From JAZDOK01 sp043798715 (GTDB taxonomy: Bacteria; Vulcanimicrobiota; JAZDOK01): a DNA stretch of 64,000 nucleotides. Below the pieces are notes generated by a model, which searched no databases, had not been told where the DNA came from, and saw only the letters and a list, made by a program, of their open reading frames with translations. Shown here piece by piece: positions 49,914 through 58,323 of the stretch (position 1 is the first letter of the stretch; every line of letters begins with the position of its first letter). The stretch spans positions 1-64,000 of the forward strand of contig JAZDOK010000095.1 in the NCBI GenBank assembly GCA_043798715.1. The letters are read 5' to 3'. The position numbers were made by a program, and so were the translations under genes.

Positions 49914-50333
49914 CTACTCCAGGTGATGAACCTTAGCACCTTTGTGTTTGACCAGGTATTCCGCAACCAGCAGACGATGGCACTCTACAACGCGCTTCTC
50001 GGCGCAGAGGAGACAAAACGGCCCGGGGATTTCCGTAAGTCCCGCGGTGAGAAACTCGCCGGATGAGTCGAGCAATTCCTGGTAGCGGCGCTGCCAGTCG
50101 GGATATTCGAGGAACACGTTCCCCAGCTCGATAAGAGAGCGATAACCGATGCCCGCATCGGAGAGCCATTTCTCGATACCCTTGTCGGGGGTCCTGGCCT
50201 TGGCCCAGATGCCCATGTATGCATGGTCCGGGCGAAGGCGGATATCGATGACCGTTCGAATATTATTTTGCTGCAAGAGGGCGAGAAATTCCTCCTGGCT
50301 GCGACCACCATAGCCGACCGTGAATACTTCCAT
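49914..50333 (-). CDS. DUF488 family protein
   Basis: A 139-residue protein with the DUF488 marks: FTVGYGGRSQEEFLALLQQ at the start, VIDIRLRPDHAY, and the C-terminal CAEKRVVECHRLLVAEYL with its Cys and His. The family is widespread and its biochemical role is unknown. Single gene with its own start; neighbours are unrelated. Confidence 0.85.
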   Translation of the reverse strand: MEVFTVGYGGRSQEEFLALLQQNNIRTVIDIRLRPDHAYMGIWAKARTPDKGIEKWLSDAGIGYRSLIELGNVFLEYPDWQRRYQELLDSSGEFLTAGLTEIPGPFCLLCAEKRVVECHRLLVAEYLVKHKGAKVHHLE

Positions 50334-50420
50334 TATTCCCTCCTTTGCCGCCGTAATGCCAGATAATAGATAATAGGGAGAGATTGTTAAATAAAATGGG
50401 CGCTGGCGTCCCTATTTCCC

Positions 50421-51971
50421 TTAACTTTTTTCCTGGAGATGCTTAACGGGTTCCCCTGTTTTTTGATGGGGCTTTAATTGCTTCTTTTTTTCCTTTATCA
50501 TTTCTTTCAGGATCATCTGAACAAAATAATTATTGGGATTAAGTTTAAGAGCCTCCCTGGCATGAATTATTCCCTCCTCAAAATGCCCGGCGAGATAAAG
50601 TTCATAAGCCAGCCTGATATGTGATTCTTTAATATTGGGCGGCATTAAGCGAAGTGATTTTTTGAACTCTTCAATCGCCTTCTCATGGAGCCCATTCTTC
50701 CCATACACTATTGCCAGGCCAAAGTGAGGGTAATATGATTCCGGCGCCTTTTGGAGAGTATCGCTCCAGAGCAAGAAATTACTTGACCACAGAGTCGCCC
50801 TCTCCAGAGTCAATATCGAGAGGAATGAGAATATAAGCAGCAGGAGACCCTGGATAAACAGGAGCATTTTTACTTTTTGCTTTATTATTGAGTAAAACAA
50901 ACCAAAGGCCAGGCACAACCCGTATGAAGGCAAGAAGAGATAGCGGTCGGCAAGAAAGTAGTTTGAATTGAAGAAAATTCTCAGATATAGAGGAAGGGAG
51001 GACAAAAGAAACCAGCCCAGGGCAAAAAAAATCTTTTTGTCTTTAATAAAAGCATATACGAGGCCCCCGGTAAAAAGTAATATACCGATAAGTGACCAGA
51101 TCACATTGGGATTTGCCAGGCTGGTTTCAACTTTCATCGGATAGACAGCGCAAAGATTGACCGGCCAGAATATTAATTTTAAAGTCTGCCCCATAAGAGA
51201 AACGGATGTCAGTAACTTATAATAAAACGGTAAATTTTGGGTCTCCACCATGCGCTCTCTGAATGCATCAGAGATGTAAAGTAGAAGCCCAAAACCAATG
51301 ACCAGGAGAAAGAAGGGAACAACTGCCCTGAATTGTTCTCCGAATTTCTTGAGACTTCGGCTTGAAAAAAGATAGAGGAGGATTAAAATCGGGAGAACAG
51401 CCGTGAGGACCTGGGTGAGAAGGGCGGAGATAAAGAGCAAAACCGAGCTGAAATAATAGAACAATTTTTTTTCTTTCTCCCACCTTATAAAGAGGTAGAA
51501 AGATGCCATGCAGAATAAAGTTCCCAGAAGGTGGCACCGCCCTAAAACCCAGGCCACCCCTTCCGCGTGCACCGGATGAATAGCAAAAATAAACAAGCTC
51601 AATAGAGCAATTTCGGGATCCTTACACAATGCCAGGCTAACCAAGAGACACAGATAGAGAAGTACGACAAGCAAGAGCAGGTTTGTGATATGGTAGCCCA
51701 CCGGATTCGACTTCCAGAAGATATAATCCACAGCGAGAGAAAGAAACAAGAGGGGATGGTAGTAGTTAGATGGATCAAAACCGGGCTTAAAGATTGCCCC
51801 GTAGTGCCCTTGTAACCCCCCAATCAAGGGAATGTAATAGTCGTCGTCCAGGGAGCTGAATTCTCCCTGCAGAGAGGGAGAATAAAGTACAATCGCCACC
51901 AACACAACAAAGAGAAAACCAAAAAGCAGGAAAGCTCCAGGCGACTGACTTATAGAAGAATTTGGTTTCAA
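50421..51971 (-). CDS. GT-C-type membrane protein with C-terminal TPR
   Basis: A 516-residue protein with a TTG start. It has about ten membrane helices followed by TPR-like helices (EKAIEEFKKSLRLMP, HFEEGIIHAREALKLNPNNY). The first loop has the acidic SSLDDDYYIPLIGG and NYYHPLLFLSLAVDY, then HITNLLLLV and FAIHPVHAEGVAWVLGR. These are the marks of TMTC-like/PMT-related glycosyltransferases that use polyprenyl-phosphate sugars. The acceptor is unknown. It is AT-richer than the core. Confidence 0.7.
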   Translation of the reverse strand: MKPNSSISQSPGAFLLFGFLFVVLVAIVLYSPSLQGEFSSLDDDYYIPLIGGLQGHYGAIFKPGFDPSNYYHPLLFLSLAVDYIFWKSNPVGYHITNLLLLVVLLYLCLLVSLALCKDPEIALLSLFIFAIHPVHAEGVAWVLGRCHLLGTLFCMASFYLFIRWEKEKKLFYYFSSVLLFISALLTQVLTAVLPILILLYLFSSRSLKKFGEQFRAVVPFFLLVIGFGLLLYISDAFRERMVETQNLPFYYKLLTSVSLMGQTLKLIFWPVNLCAVYPMKVETSLANPNVIWSLIGILLFTGGLVYAFIKDKKIFFALGWFLLSSLPLYLRIFFNSNYFLADRYLFLPSYGLCLAFGLFYSIIKQKVKMLLFIQGLLLLIFSFLSILTLERATLWSSNFLLWSDTLQKAPESYYPHFGLAIVYGKNGLHEKAIEEFKKSLRLMPPNIKESHIRLAYELYLAGHFEEGIIHAREALKLNPNNYFVQMILKEMIKEKKKQLKPHQKTGEPVKHLQEKS

Positions 51972-52006
51972 TACAGGCCGCCTGAAGAGAGGAAATCCTC
52001 AATGTT

Positions 52007-52082
52007 TTTCCCCGGGATGTGGTAGCACTCCCATATGAGAACTATCTTCCTGAGATTAAATACTTCGACCACCCCGGGGAAA
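52007..52082. repeat. Long imperfect inverted repeat
   Basis: TTTCCCCGGG-AT-GTGGT (52007-52023) pairs with ACCAC-CCCGGGGAAA (52068-52082) across 44 bases. It lies in the 165-base gap between the genes at 50421 and 52137. It could be a structured leader, a terminator without a T run, or a small mobile remnant. Confidence 0.55.
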
Positions 52083-52136
52083 TTCTAAAGTGAGCAGGAG
52101 ATTTCCTCCCGGCGGGGATGTCCGCTCGATGGAGAA

Positions 52137-53279
52137 TCATTTGCCAGTTTGTTTCTTAAACAGTTCCGGGGCCATGACCTTGACAAGGGCGAAGTTAATA
52201 TTGTCGGCTGCTCCTTCAACAGAGCTGGGATACCTGTTGATCAGCGTGATACTAGTGGATTTATAGGCCGGGAAGTAGTACATCGATGAGTTGTAGCCCG
52301 GTACCTCTCCGGAGTGACCAAGCGCAATTCCCGCGTTCATCACGCCCAGCCCGTACGATTCGGTATTCGGTGCGGAGAACTTCACCTGCTCGGTGTGCAT
52401 CTGCCTGCTGAGGAGCTTGCCGGTAGCGAGCGCCTGCGCCCATAACTTCAAATCGTCCAGGTTGCTTATTATCCCTCCTGCCGTCCAGAAAGGCGTAGGG
52501 GAGCAGATGCTTAAGTCTTCAAGTTTGCCGGTGCCATTCTGTTCGCCCTCGGCCGGTACGTAGCCGTGCATGTACGGGCCGGGCAGGTCCGGGGTCATGG
52601 GGAAGGAGGTGTTCTTAAGGCCGAGCCGGTCTATTATCCTCGTGGTGATTTCGACGCCCGCCGTCCTGCCGGTCACCTTCTCTATAATCATCCCCAGCAG
52701 GATATAGTTGGTATTGCAGTACATATACTTCTGTCCCGGTGGAAAGACCGCCGGGTGCGCGATGGCGATGTCCACCATCCGCTGCGGCGCCCATGCGGCC
52801 CCGGGACTTTTTTTGAACTCGTCCCAGAAGGCCCCGTCGTCAGTGTAGTTAAAGAGACCGGAGGTCATGTTAAGAAGCTGCCTGATGGTGATTCCGTCCG
52901 CGCCCGGCACCTGCGGCTCGTACTTGCTCAGCCTGTCGTCCAGCGAAAGCTTCTTCTCGTCGACGAGCTGGAGGACGACCGTGGCGGTGAAAGTCTTGGT
53001 GAGGCTCCCGATGCGCAGTTTGTCTGTTATCTTCGGGGCGGTACCGGTACTTATGTCGCCCTTGCCCGCTCCCAGAACCCAGGTGCCCTTGCCGGGAAAC
53101 CACATCCCCACGATGGCCCCGGGCACCTTGTACTTCGCCATCTGAGAGTCGAGGGTCTTCCGAAGGGTGTCCCACTTACTGAGGGTGCGCGCCGAGGCGT
53201 ACGAAACGCACGCGAACACGCACAGGCACAGCAGAACTGCGATAACAGGGTATCTGATATCATGTCTTATTTCTTTCAT
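52137..53279 (-). CDS. Exported serine hydrolase, beta-lactamase class C / D-Ala-D-Ala carboxypeptidase family
   Basis: A 380-residue penicillin-binding-protein-like enzyme. The start at 53279 gives a normal signal peptide (YPVIAVLLCLCVFACVSYAS); an ATG at 53330 with a similar site would add 17 residues. SLTK is the Ser-x-x-Lys active site, YCN the second motif (Tyr-x-Asn), and HSG in ALGHSGEVPGY the third. It could be a carboxypeptidase, esterase or beta-lactamase-like protein; this family is broad. It diverges from minC. Confidence 0.85.
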   Translation of the reverse strand: MKEIRHDIRYPVIAVLLCLCVFACVSYASARTLSKWDTLRKTLDSQMAKYKVPGAIVGMWFPGKGTWVLGAGKGDISTGTAPKITDKLRIGSLTKTFTATVVLQLVDEKKLSLDDRLSKYEPQVPGADGITIRQLLNMTSGLFNYTDDGAFWDEFKKSPGAAWAPQRMVDIAIAHPAVFPPGQKYMYCNTNYILLGMIIEKVTGRTAGVEITTRIIDRLGLKNTSFPMTPDLPGPYMHGYVPAEGEQNGTGKLEDLSICSPTPFWTAGGIISNLDDLKLWAQALATGKLLSRQMHTEQVKFSAPNTESYGLGVMNAGIALGHSGEVPGYNSSMYYFPAYKSTSITLINRYPSSVEGAADNINFALVKVMAPELFKKQTGK

Positions 53280-53412
53280 CCTGAGTCCTTTTCTTCCGTC
53301 CCTATTTTCCTTATTATTCCTCCTTGGCATTCGTAGTCCTTCAGAAAGGCAAGCCTAAAAGAGTAGTTTGGCGCAACAAGGCTTACGCTGCAAGATGAAG
53401 AGGAATTTATCG

Positions 53413-53439
53413 GCCCATGAAGAACGAATGGGCTGGAGG
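53413..53439 (+). promoter_or_regulatory. Hairpin next to the minC ribosome binding site
   Basis: GCCCAT (53413-53418) and ATGGGC (53428-53433) form a stem that ends one base before GGAGG (53435-53439). It may influence minC initiation, which uses GTG. No known riboswitch pattern was recognised. Confidence 0.4.
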
Positions 53440-53448
53440 TAGTATTCA

Positions 53449-54168
53449 GTGGAAAATAATGGATCAGTGACGTTTAAAGGCACGCGGCATGGCATCCTGG
53501 TGAGCATTTCCGAGCAGGATGATTTTTTTTCGACCCTCGCTGAATTCAAATGCAAAATGGGGGAAAATCACTCTTTTTTCAAAAATTCGCCTCTGAGTCT
53601 GGACCTGGGCTGGAGGGAGCTTGATCCGGATGAACTGGAGGCCCTCCTAAAGATCATAAGGGATGAAGGAATCAATCTTCAGGGAATCATCAGCGCCTCC
53701 CAGGCTACCAGGGGGCTGGCCGAAAATAAGGGCATCAAGGTCATCATCGGGAGGCTGGGCCTCTCCGAACACCGGGGAAAGGCCCCGGGGCGAGGAAAAA
53801 GACCTGAGACGCCTAAACCCTTCCACACCGAAGCGGACACCCTTCTCGTCAAGCGCACGCTCCGCTCCGGACAGCAGGTGGATTTCCCGGGAAATGTAGT
53901 AGTGGTGGGAGACGTCAACCCGGGCGCGGAAATCCGGGCGGGCGGGGACATCGTGGTGATGGGAATTCTGAGGGGCGTCGCCTTCGCCGGATCCTCCGGC
54001 AACCGGAACGCCCAGGTGATCGCCTACCAGTTGAAACCGTCCCAGCTTCGCATCGGGGATCTCATCGGGACGCCCGATGAAGTCAAGCCGTCTAAGCCCG
54101 GCCTTCCCATAGTGGCGCGGGTGAAGGGCGAGGACATAATAACCGCCCTCTTCGGGAGCAGAGATTGA
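53449..54168 (+). CDS. minC: Septum site-determining protein MinC
   Basis: A 239-residue FtsZ inhibitor with a GTG start. The N-terminal domain (about 1-110) includes VTFKGTRHGILVSI and LDLGWRELDPDELEAL. A proline/lysine linker follows. The C-terminal right-handed beta-helix (about 130-230) reads TLRSGQQVDFPGNVVVVGDV, NPGAEIRAGGDIVVMGILRG and AQVIAYQLKPSQLRIGDLI. It is brought to the membrane by MinD, encoded next. It blocks septa away from midcell. Confidence 0.95.
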   Translation: MENNGSVTFKGTRHGILVSISEQDDFFSTLAEFKCKMGENHSFFKNSPLSLDLGWRELDPDELEALLKIIRDEGINLQGIISASQATRGLAENKGIKVIIGRLGLSEHRGKAPGRGKRPETPKPFHTEADTLLVKRTLRSGQQVDFPGNVVVVGDVNPGAEIRAGGDIVVMGILRGVAFAGSSGNRNAQVIAYQLKPSQLRIGDLIGTPDEVKPSKPGLPIVARVKGEDIITALFGSRD

Positions 54169-54181
54169 GGAGGTAATCGCA

Positions 54182-54985
54182 TTGAGCAAGGTAATTGTCG
54201 TGACCTCCGGGAAAGGAGGCGTGGGGAAGACCACCGCCACGGCCAATATCGGAAGCGGCCTGGCCCGGGCAGGTAAAAAAGTAGTTCTTATAGACGCGGA
54301 CATCGGCCTTAGAAACCTGGACCTGGTGATGGGACTGGAAAACCGGATTGTATTCGACCTGGTGGACGTGGTCGAAGGAAGGTGCCGCACCTACAAGCAG
54401 GCCCTGATCCGAGACAAACGCTTCCCCGATCTTTATCTTCTTCCCGCCGCCCAGAGCAAAAACAAGGATGCAGTCCAGCCGGAGCAGATGGCGGATATCT
54501 GCCGGCAATTGAAGGAAGAGTATGACTTCGTCATAATTGACTGTCCGGCCGGCATCGAGCACGGATTCAAAAACGCCATCGCCGGGGCGGATGAGGCGAT
54601 TATAGTTACCAACCCGGAGGTCTCGGCCGTCCGCGACGCCGACCGCATTGTGGGGCTCCTCGAATCCGAGGACCGTTTTTCCACCCACCTCCTGGTCAAC
54701 CGGATAAAGATGGAGCTTGTCCGAAAAGGGAAAATGCTTAACATCCAGGACATCCAGGAGATTCTGAATATCGCCCTTCTGGGAATTATACCGGAGGATG
54801 AGCGCATTTTGAATGCCAGCAACAAGGGAGAGCCGGCCATTCTAGACGCCAATTCCAAGGCCGGCCTGGCCTATGGCAAAGTGGTGGATCGCCTCCTCGA
54901 CCCGACGATCCCATGGGATACCCATTCTAACAACGGGGGCCTCTGGGGAAAGCTGAAACGTTTCTTTACTGGCGCGAGAGCCTAG
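54182..54985 (+). CDS. minD: Septum site-determining ATPase MinD
   Basis: A 267-residue ParA-family ATPase with a TTG start behind GAGGAGG. The deviant Walker A is SGKGGVGKTTATAN, with the A' region DADIGLRNLDLVMGLENR and Walker B FVIIDCPAGIEHG. The C-terminus (GLWGKLKRFFTGARA) is an amphipathic membrane-targeting helix. It cycles on and off the membrane under MinE and recruits MinC. Confidence 0.97.
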   Translation: MSKVIVVTSGKGGVGKTTATANIGSGLARAGKKVVLIDADIGLRNLDLVMGLENRIVFDLVDVVEGRCRTYKQALIRDKRFPDLYLLPAAQSKNKDAVQPEQMADICRQLKEEYDFVIIDCPAGIEHGFKNAIAGADEAIIVTNPEVSAVRDADRIVGLLESEDRFSTHLLVNRIKMELVRKGKMLNIQDIQEILNIALLGIIPEDERILNASNKGEPAILDANSKAGLAYGKVVDRLLDPTIPWDTHSNNGGLWGKLKRFFTGARA

Positions 54986-55004
54986 AGAAGGAAGGTTTGA
55001 AGAG

Positions 55005-55454
55005 ATGCTGAAAGAGATGCTCGAATTCTGGACAAAGTTCGAGTTTATTCAAAAGATTTTCCGCAAGGAAGAGCAAACGGGGAAAATGGCCAGTGATCGG
55101 CTCCGGCTGGTGCTCATCCACGACCGTTCCAATTTTTCGCCCCTTATGATGGAGTCGCTGAGGGAGGACCTTATCAAGGTCATCAGCAGGTACATGGATA
55201 TAGACAGCGACAACATGGAGATGGGCCTGGATCAGAAGGACGGCACTATGGCCCTGGCGGCGAGCATTCCAATTTTGAAAATAAAGAAGACATTCAGCGT
55301 GGCGGCCCTGGAAGAGCGCCCGGAGAAGCAGGAACCTTACGAGGCGCCTCCCCTTCCCCACCCACACCGCCCGGTGACAACCGCCCCCAGGACCAAGCCC
55401 AAGAGCCGCTCCAAGAGCGCCCCTCCCAAGCGGCATAGAACCCGCAGGAAATAG
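55005..55454 (+). CDS. minE: Topological specificity factor MinE with long basic tail
   Basis: A 149-residue protein. Residues about 1-97 are a normal MinE: amphipathic start (LKEMLEFWTKFEFIQKIFRK), anti-MinCD segment (DRLRLVLIHDRSNFSP) and dimer domain (MMESLREDLIKVISRYMDID). About 50 further residues are Pro-, Lys- and Arg-rich and end PPKRHRTRRK. MinE proteins are usually near 90 residues, so the tail is an extra. Its charge suggests contact with membrane or nucleic acid, which is inference. Confidence 0.92.
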   Translation: MLKEMLEFWTKFEFIQKIFRKEEQTGKMASDRLRLVLIHDRSNFSPLMMESLREDLIKVISRYMDIDSDNMEMGLDQKDGTMALAASIPILKIKKTFSVAALEERPEKQEPYEAPPLPHPHRPVTTAPRTKPKSRSKSAPPKRHRTRRK

Positions 55455-55462
55455 GAGTAAAT

Positions 55463-56557
55463 TTGTTTCAGCATTGGTGGAAGAGAATCGACTTTCCACT
55501 GTTGCTGGCCGTTCTTTCACTGGTTGCCTTTGGATTCGTACTGATTTACAGCGCCACTGGAAGAGGACCTGAAACAACTGGTGAAGTCGATCGGCAGTTT
55601 CTCTGGTTTATCGCGGGTTTTTTTATGATGCTCCTCATGGCCCTGGTGGACTATGAGTTCTGGGGCAAGATGCATCGCTGGATTTACGCGCTGAACTTCT
55701 TTCTTCTCCTCTTAGTCCTCGTTCTGGGACACGAGTCCGGGGGGAGCCAGCGCTGGCTGGCCCTGGGGCCTCTGACCATCCAGCCGTCCGAGATAGCAAA
55801 AATCTTTTTTATAATGACGCTGGCCCGATTTCTGTCAACCCGGATGGGGCAACTCACCATAAGGGACGTCGCCATTTCTCTCCTTCATCTTGCGATTCCG
55901 ATGCTGCTCATTCTTAGACAGCCGGACCTGGGGACCGCTCTGGTGCTGCTGGCCATCTATTTTGTGCTCATGTTCATGGCCGGGGTCTCCCCGTGGTTTC
56001 TGGCGGGTCTGTGCGGCCTGGGCGGAGCCGTTGCTCCATTCGTCCTCAAGGACTACCAGAAAAAGCGTTTTCTGGTTTTCCTGAACCCCGAAGGAGAGCC
56101 TCACGGCGGCGGATGGAACCTCATCCAGTCGAAAATCGCCATCGGCTCAGGAAAACTTCTGGGGAAGGGTCTTTTTGCAGGAACCCAGGGACAGTTGCGC
56201 TTTGTCCCTGAACATTCGACCGACTTCATCTTCACGGTCGTCGGAGAGGAGCATGGCTTTATGGGTGCCATTATTCTCCTGGCACTTTACTTTTTCATAA
56301 TCTGGCAGGCCATCCGAATTTCCTGCCAGGCCAGAGACTCCTATGGCAGCCTTATCGCCGCAGGAATCATGACGATGTTTCTCTTTCACGTAGTGGTCAA
56401 CATAGGCATGACGATAGGCATCATGCCTATCACGGGGATACCCCTTCCCTTCCTCAGCTACGGGGGAAGTTCGCTTCTCACGAACATGATGGCGGTGGGC
56501 CTCCTGCTTGGAATCTCATTCAGAAGGGAAAGTCATCTTTCGGAGGTCAGCCTGTGA
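55463..56557 (+). CDS. rodA: SEDS peptidoglycan glycosyltransferase RodA
   Basis: A 364-residue polytopic protein with a TTG start after AGGAG. Signatures are FVLIYSATGRG in helix 1, QPSEIAKIFFIMTLARF, RQPDLGTALVLLAIYF, the conserved loop FVPEHSTDFIFTVVGEEHGF, and GIPLPFLSYGGSSLLTNMMA. RodA polymerises glycan strands during elongation with a class B PBP and MreB. Its placement right after minCDE points to a rod-shaped cell and to joint control of elongation and division. Confidence 0.95.
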   Translation: MFQHWWKRIDFPLLLAVLSLVAFGFVLIYSATGRGPETTGEVDRQFLWFIAGFFMMLLMALVDYEFWGKMHRWIYALNFFLLLLVLVLGHESGGSQRWLALGPLTIQPSEIAKIFFIMTLARFLSTRMGQLTIRDVAISLLHLAIPMLLILRQPDLGTALVLLAIYFVLMFMAGVSPWFLAGLCGLGGAVAPFVLKDYQKKRFLVFLNPEGEPHGGGWNLIQSKIAIGSGKLLGKGLFAGTQGQLRFVPEHSTDFIFTVVGEEHGFMGAIILLALYFFIIWQAIRISCQARDSYGSLIAAGIMTMFLFHVVVNIGMTIGIMPITGIPLPFLSYGGSSLLTNMMAVGLLLGISFRRESHLSEVSL

Positions 56558-57072
56558 GCACAATGGTAAGCATGAAGCCCATCGGTTTTGTAAAAAACAG
56601 GATCCGGCCGCACGAAAATATTTTAAACTACCGGGAGGAAATCTCGGAAATAATCATCGAACCTTCCCTTGAGGAAGCGCTTGAAGCCCTTGAAGAAAAT
56701 TCGCACATCCTGATCATATACTGGATGGACCGCGTTCCGGAGGATGAGCGGGGCCTCCTGAAAGTGCGTCCCTTAAGAAGAGATGACTTGCCTCTGGTGG
56801 GCATCCTGGCGACCAAGGCCCCCAACCGGCCCAATGGAATCGGGGTTACTACGGTAGAGCTCCTCTGCAGAAATCGTAATGTTCTGAAGGTGAAGGGCCT
56901 CGATGCGTGGAATGAAACTCCGGTTCTGGACATTAAGCCGTTTACCCTCACCCCGGAGACCCTGCCCGTGATTAGAGGCCCCCGGTGGGCCCCAAAATCG
57001 GGAAGAAAGGAAGCAGTTGATGGCGCATATCGGGTTCCTCCTGACGAAGAGCCCCGTTCAATTCAGGTTTGA
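56554..57072 (+). CDS. trmO: TrmO/TsaA-type tRNA methyltransferase
   Basis: A 172-residue protein starting at GTG within the rodA stop (GTGA). It opens with SMKPIGFVKNRIR, has LIIYWMDR in place of the usual HWLD region, and contains GILATKAPNRPNGIGVTTVELL, the signature of the family. It ends in the LDIKPFTL block. Characterised TrmO N6-methylates t6A37 in tRNA-Thr. The 3' end overlaps the next gene by 53 bases. Confidence 0.85.
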   Translation: MSTMVSMKPIGFVKNRIRPHENILNYREEISEIIIEPSLEEALEALEENSHILIIYWMDRVPEDERGLLKVRPLRRDDLPLVGILATKAPNRPNGIGVTTVELLCRNRNVLKVKGLDAWNETPVLDIKPFTLTPETLPVIRGPRWAPKSGRKEAVDGAYRVPPDEEPRSIQV

Positions 57073-57367
57073 TGAGACTGTATATCATCTCTCCCTCGCC
57101 CTCCTTAACTCGGGGCACTCTGTGTCGGTTTTTCTTTTTCTGGACGGCGTCCATGGGGCCATTAAACCTCAAATCAACCCTGAGATCAGCGTCCTTCCGA
57201 AGGATCGCATCGAAGAGTTGAACGGAAAAGGCGTTCGCTTCCTGGCCTGCGGGACCTGCGCGGATGCGCCGGAGGGGGACCAGGCATTTGTGCCCGGCGT
57301 AAAATTCGGGAGTTTTGCTGATTTCGCAGATTTATTGGGAGAGGTGGATCGCCTCATTTCCCTTTAG
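57020..57367 (+). CDS. DsrE/TusD-like sulfur-carrier protein
   Basis: A 115-residue protein with ATG at 57020 (AAAGGA upstream). The pattern IGFLLTKSPVQFRFDETVYH, then LLNSGHSVSVFLFLDGV, then LNGKGVRFLACGTCADAPEG is that of DsrE-type subunits, whose cysteine near CGTC accepts sulfane sulfur. It is the first of three consecutive DsrE, DsrF and DsrH-like genes. No dissimilatory sulfite reductase genes are in view, so the sulfur donor and acceptor are unknown. Confidence 0.75.
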   Translation: MAHIGFLLTKSPVQFRFDETVYHLSLALLNSGHSVSVFLFLDGVHGAIKPQINPEISVLPKDRIEELNGKGVRFLACGTCADAPEGDQAFVPGVKFGSFADFADLLGEVDRLISL

Positions 57368-57378
57368 GGAGGACATCA

Positions 57379-57729
57379 GTGGCTCAAAAAGCGATTGCAG
57401 TAATTCTGAATAATTTCCCGGCAAGTTCCGCTCTGTGCCCGGAAGGTTTGCGAGCGGCAATCGGACTGGCCTCGGGATTTGACGAACATAAAATTTCCAT
57501 TATTCTTACGGGGGATGGGACCTGGCTGGCGTTGAAAACACTGGACCGAAGCGTCCTGGGAAAGTACCTGATAAGCCTCAAGGCATTGGAAGTTCCAATT
57601 TATGCCGACAGAAAAAAAGTTATGGACCTGGGACTTTCCGAGGCAGATATTGCTGAGGACGTGACGCTCCTTGAAAGCGAACAAATAAAGAGAACGCTTC
57701 AGACAACGGATCTCGTGCTCACCCTTTAG
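57379..57729 (+). CDS. DsrF/TusC-like sulfur-relay protein
   Basis: A 116-residue protein with a GTG start and AGGGAGG upstream. KAIAVILNNFPASSALCPEGLR, ISIILTGDGTWLALK, then VPIYADRKKVMDLGLSEADI follow the DsrF/TusC pattern. It would form a heterohexamer with the two flanking products. Confidence 0.7.
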   Translation: MAQKAIAVILNNFPASSALCPEGLRAAIGLASGFDEHKISIILTGDGTWLALKTLDRSVLGKYLISLKALEVPIYADRKKVMDLGLSEADIAEDVTLLESEQIKRTLQTTDLVLTL

Positions 57730-57739
57730 GAGGCGCACC

Positions 57740-57997
57740 ATGCTCTACCTGCTTGGAAACGGAAGTAAAACGGAGGGAATTGAATTTCTCATGGGGGATG
57801 CCTCGGCGATCGGGGTGCTCTTTCAGGACGGAATCTATCTGAAATGCGATCCCCTGGAGGGACGCGAAATATATGCCATCCGGGACGATGTGGACTTCCG
57901 CGGGATGGAGGGGCTGCTGCCGGGTTGGATTCGAAGAATTTCTTACGAGGAACTGGTACCTCTGATTGAGAACAACAGCGTGATCAGTTTTATTTAA
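57740..57997 (+). CDS. DsrH/TusB-like sulfur-relay protein
   Basis: An 85-residue protein. LYLLGNGSKTEGIEFLMGDA, then GVLFQDGIYL, then IRRISYEELVPLIENNSVISF matches DsrH/TusB. The usual conserved cysteine near the C-terminus is not evident in this reading. AGGAGG precedes the ATG. Confidence 0.7.
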   Translation: MLYLLGNGSKTEGIEFLMGDASAIGVLFQDGIYLKCDPLEGREIYAIRDDVDFRGMEGLLPGWIRRISYEELVPLIENNSVISFI

Positions 57998-58020
57998 AGT
58001 CATTTCACAGGAGGCGGACT

Positions 58021-58323
58021 ATGACGGCATTTGATGAGCTTAAGGAAAAAATTTCCGGTAATGTCCATAAGTATTCCCAGAAGAGTGGATACCCCCTCGA
58101 TCCCGATCAGGAGACGGTCTCCATGATCATCGAGGGGCTGGCCAAAAACAAGGAACGCTACGGATATGCCTACTGTCCCTGCCGGGTGGTGACGGGCGAT
58201 CCGGCGGAAGACCGCAAGATTATCTGCCCCTGTATCTACCACCGGGATGAGATCGCCAAGGACGGACACTGCCACTGCCATCTTTACACCGGAAGCGCCC
58301 CTCAGGTAAAGAAGCGGGATTAA
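58021..58323 (+). CDS. Ferredoxin-thioredoxin reductase catalytic subunit-like protein
   Basis: A 100-residue protein with the family's cysteine pattern: CPC in YAYCPCRVV, CPC in KIICPCIYH and CHC in GHCHCHLY. These give a [4Fe-4S] cluster next to a redox disulfide. FTR passes electrons from ferredoxin to thioredoxin-type disulfides. No FTR variable subunit is present, and non-photosynthetic bacteria often have the catalytic subunit alone. A 2[4Fe-4S] ferredoxin gene lies 0.6 kb away and could supply electrons. It is adjacent to the dsrEFH-like genes and abuts dcd. Confidence 0.88.
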   Translation: MTAFDELKEKISGNVHKYSQKSGYPLDPDQETVSMIIEGLAKNKERYGYAYCPCRVVTGDPAEDRKIICPCIYHRDEIAKDGHCHCHLYTGSAPQVKKRD

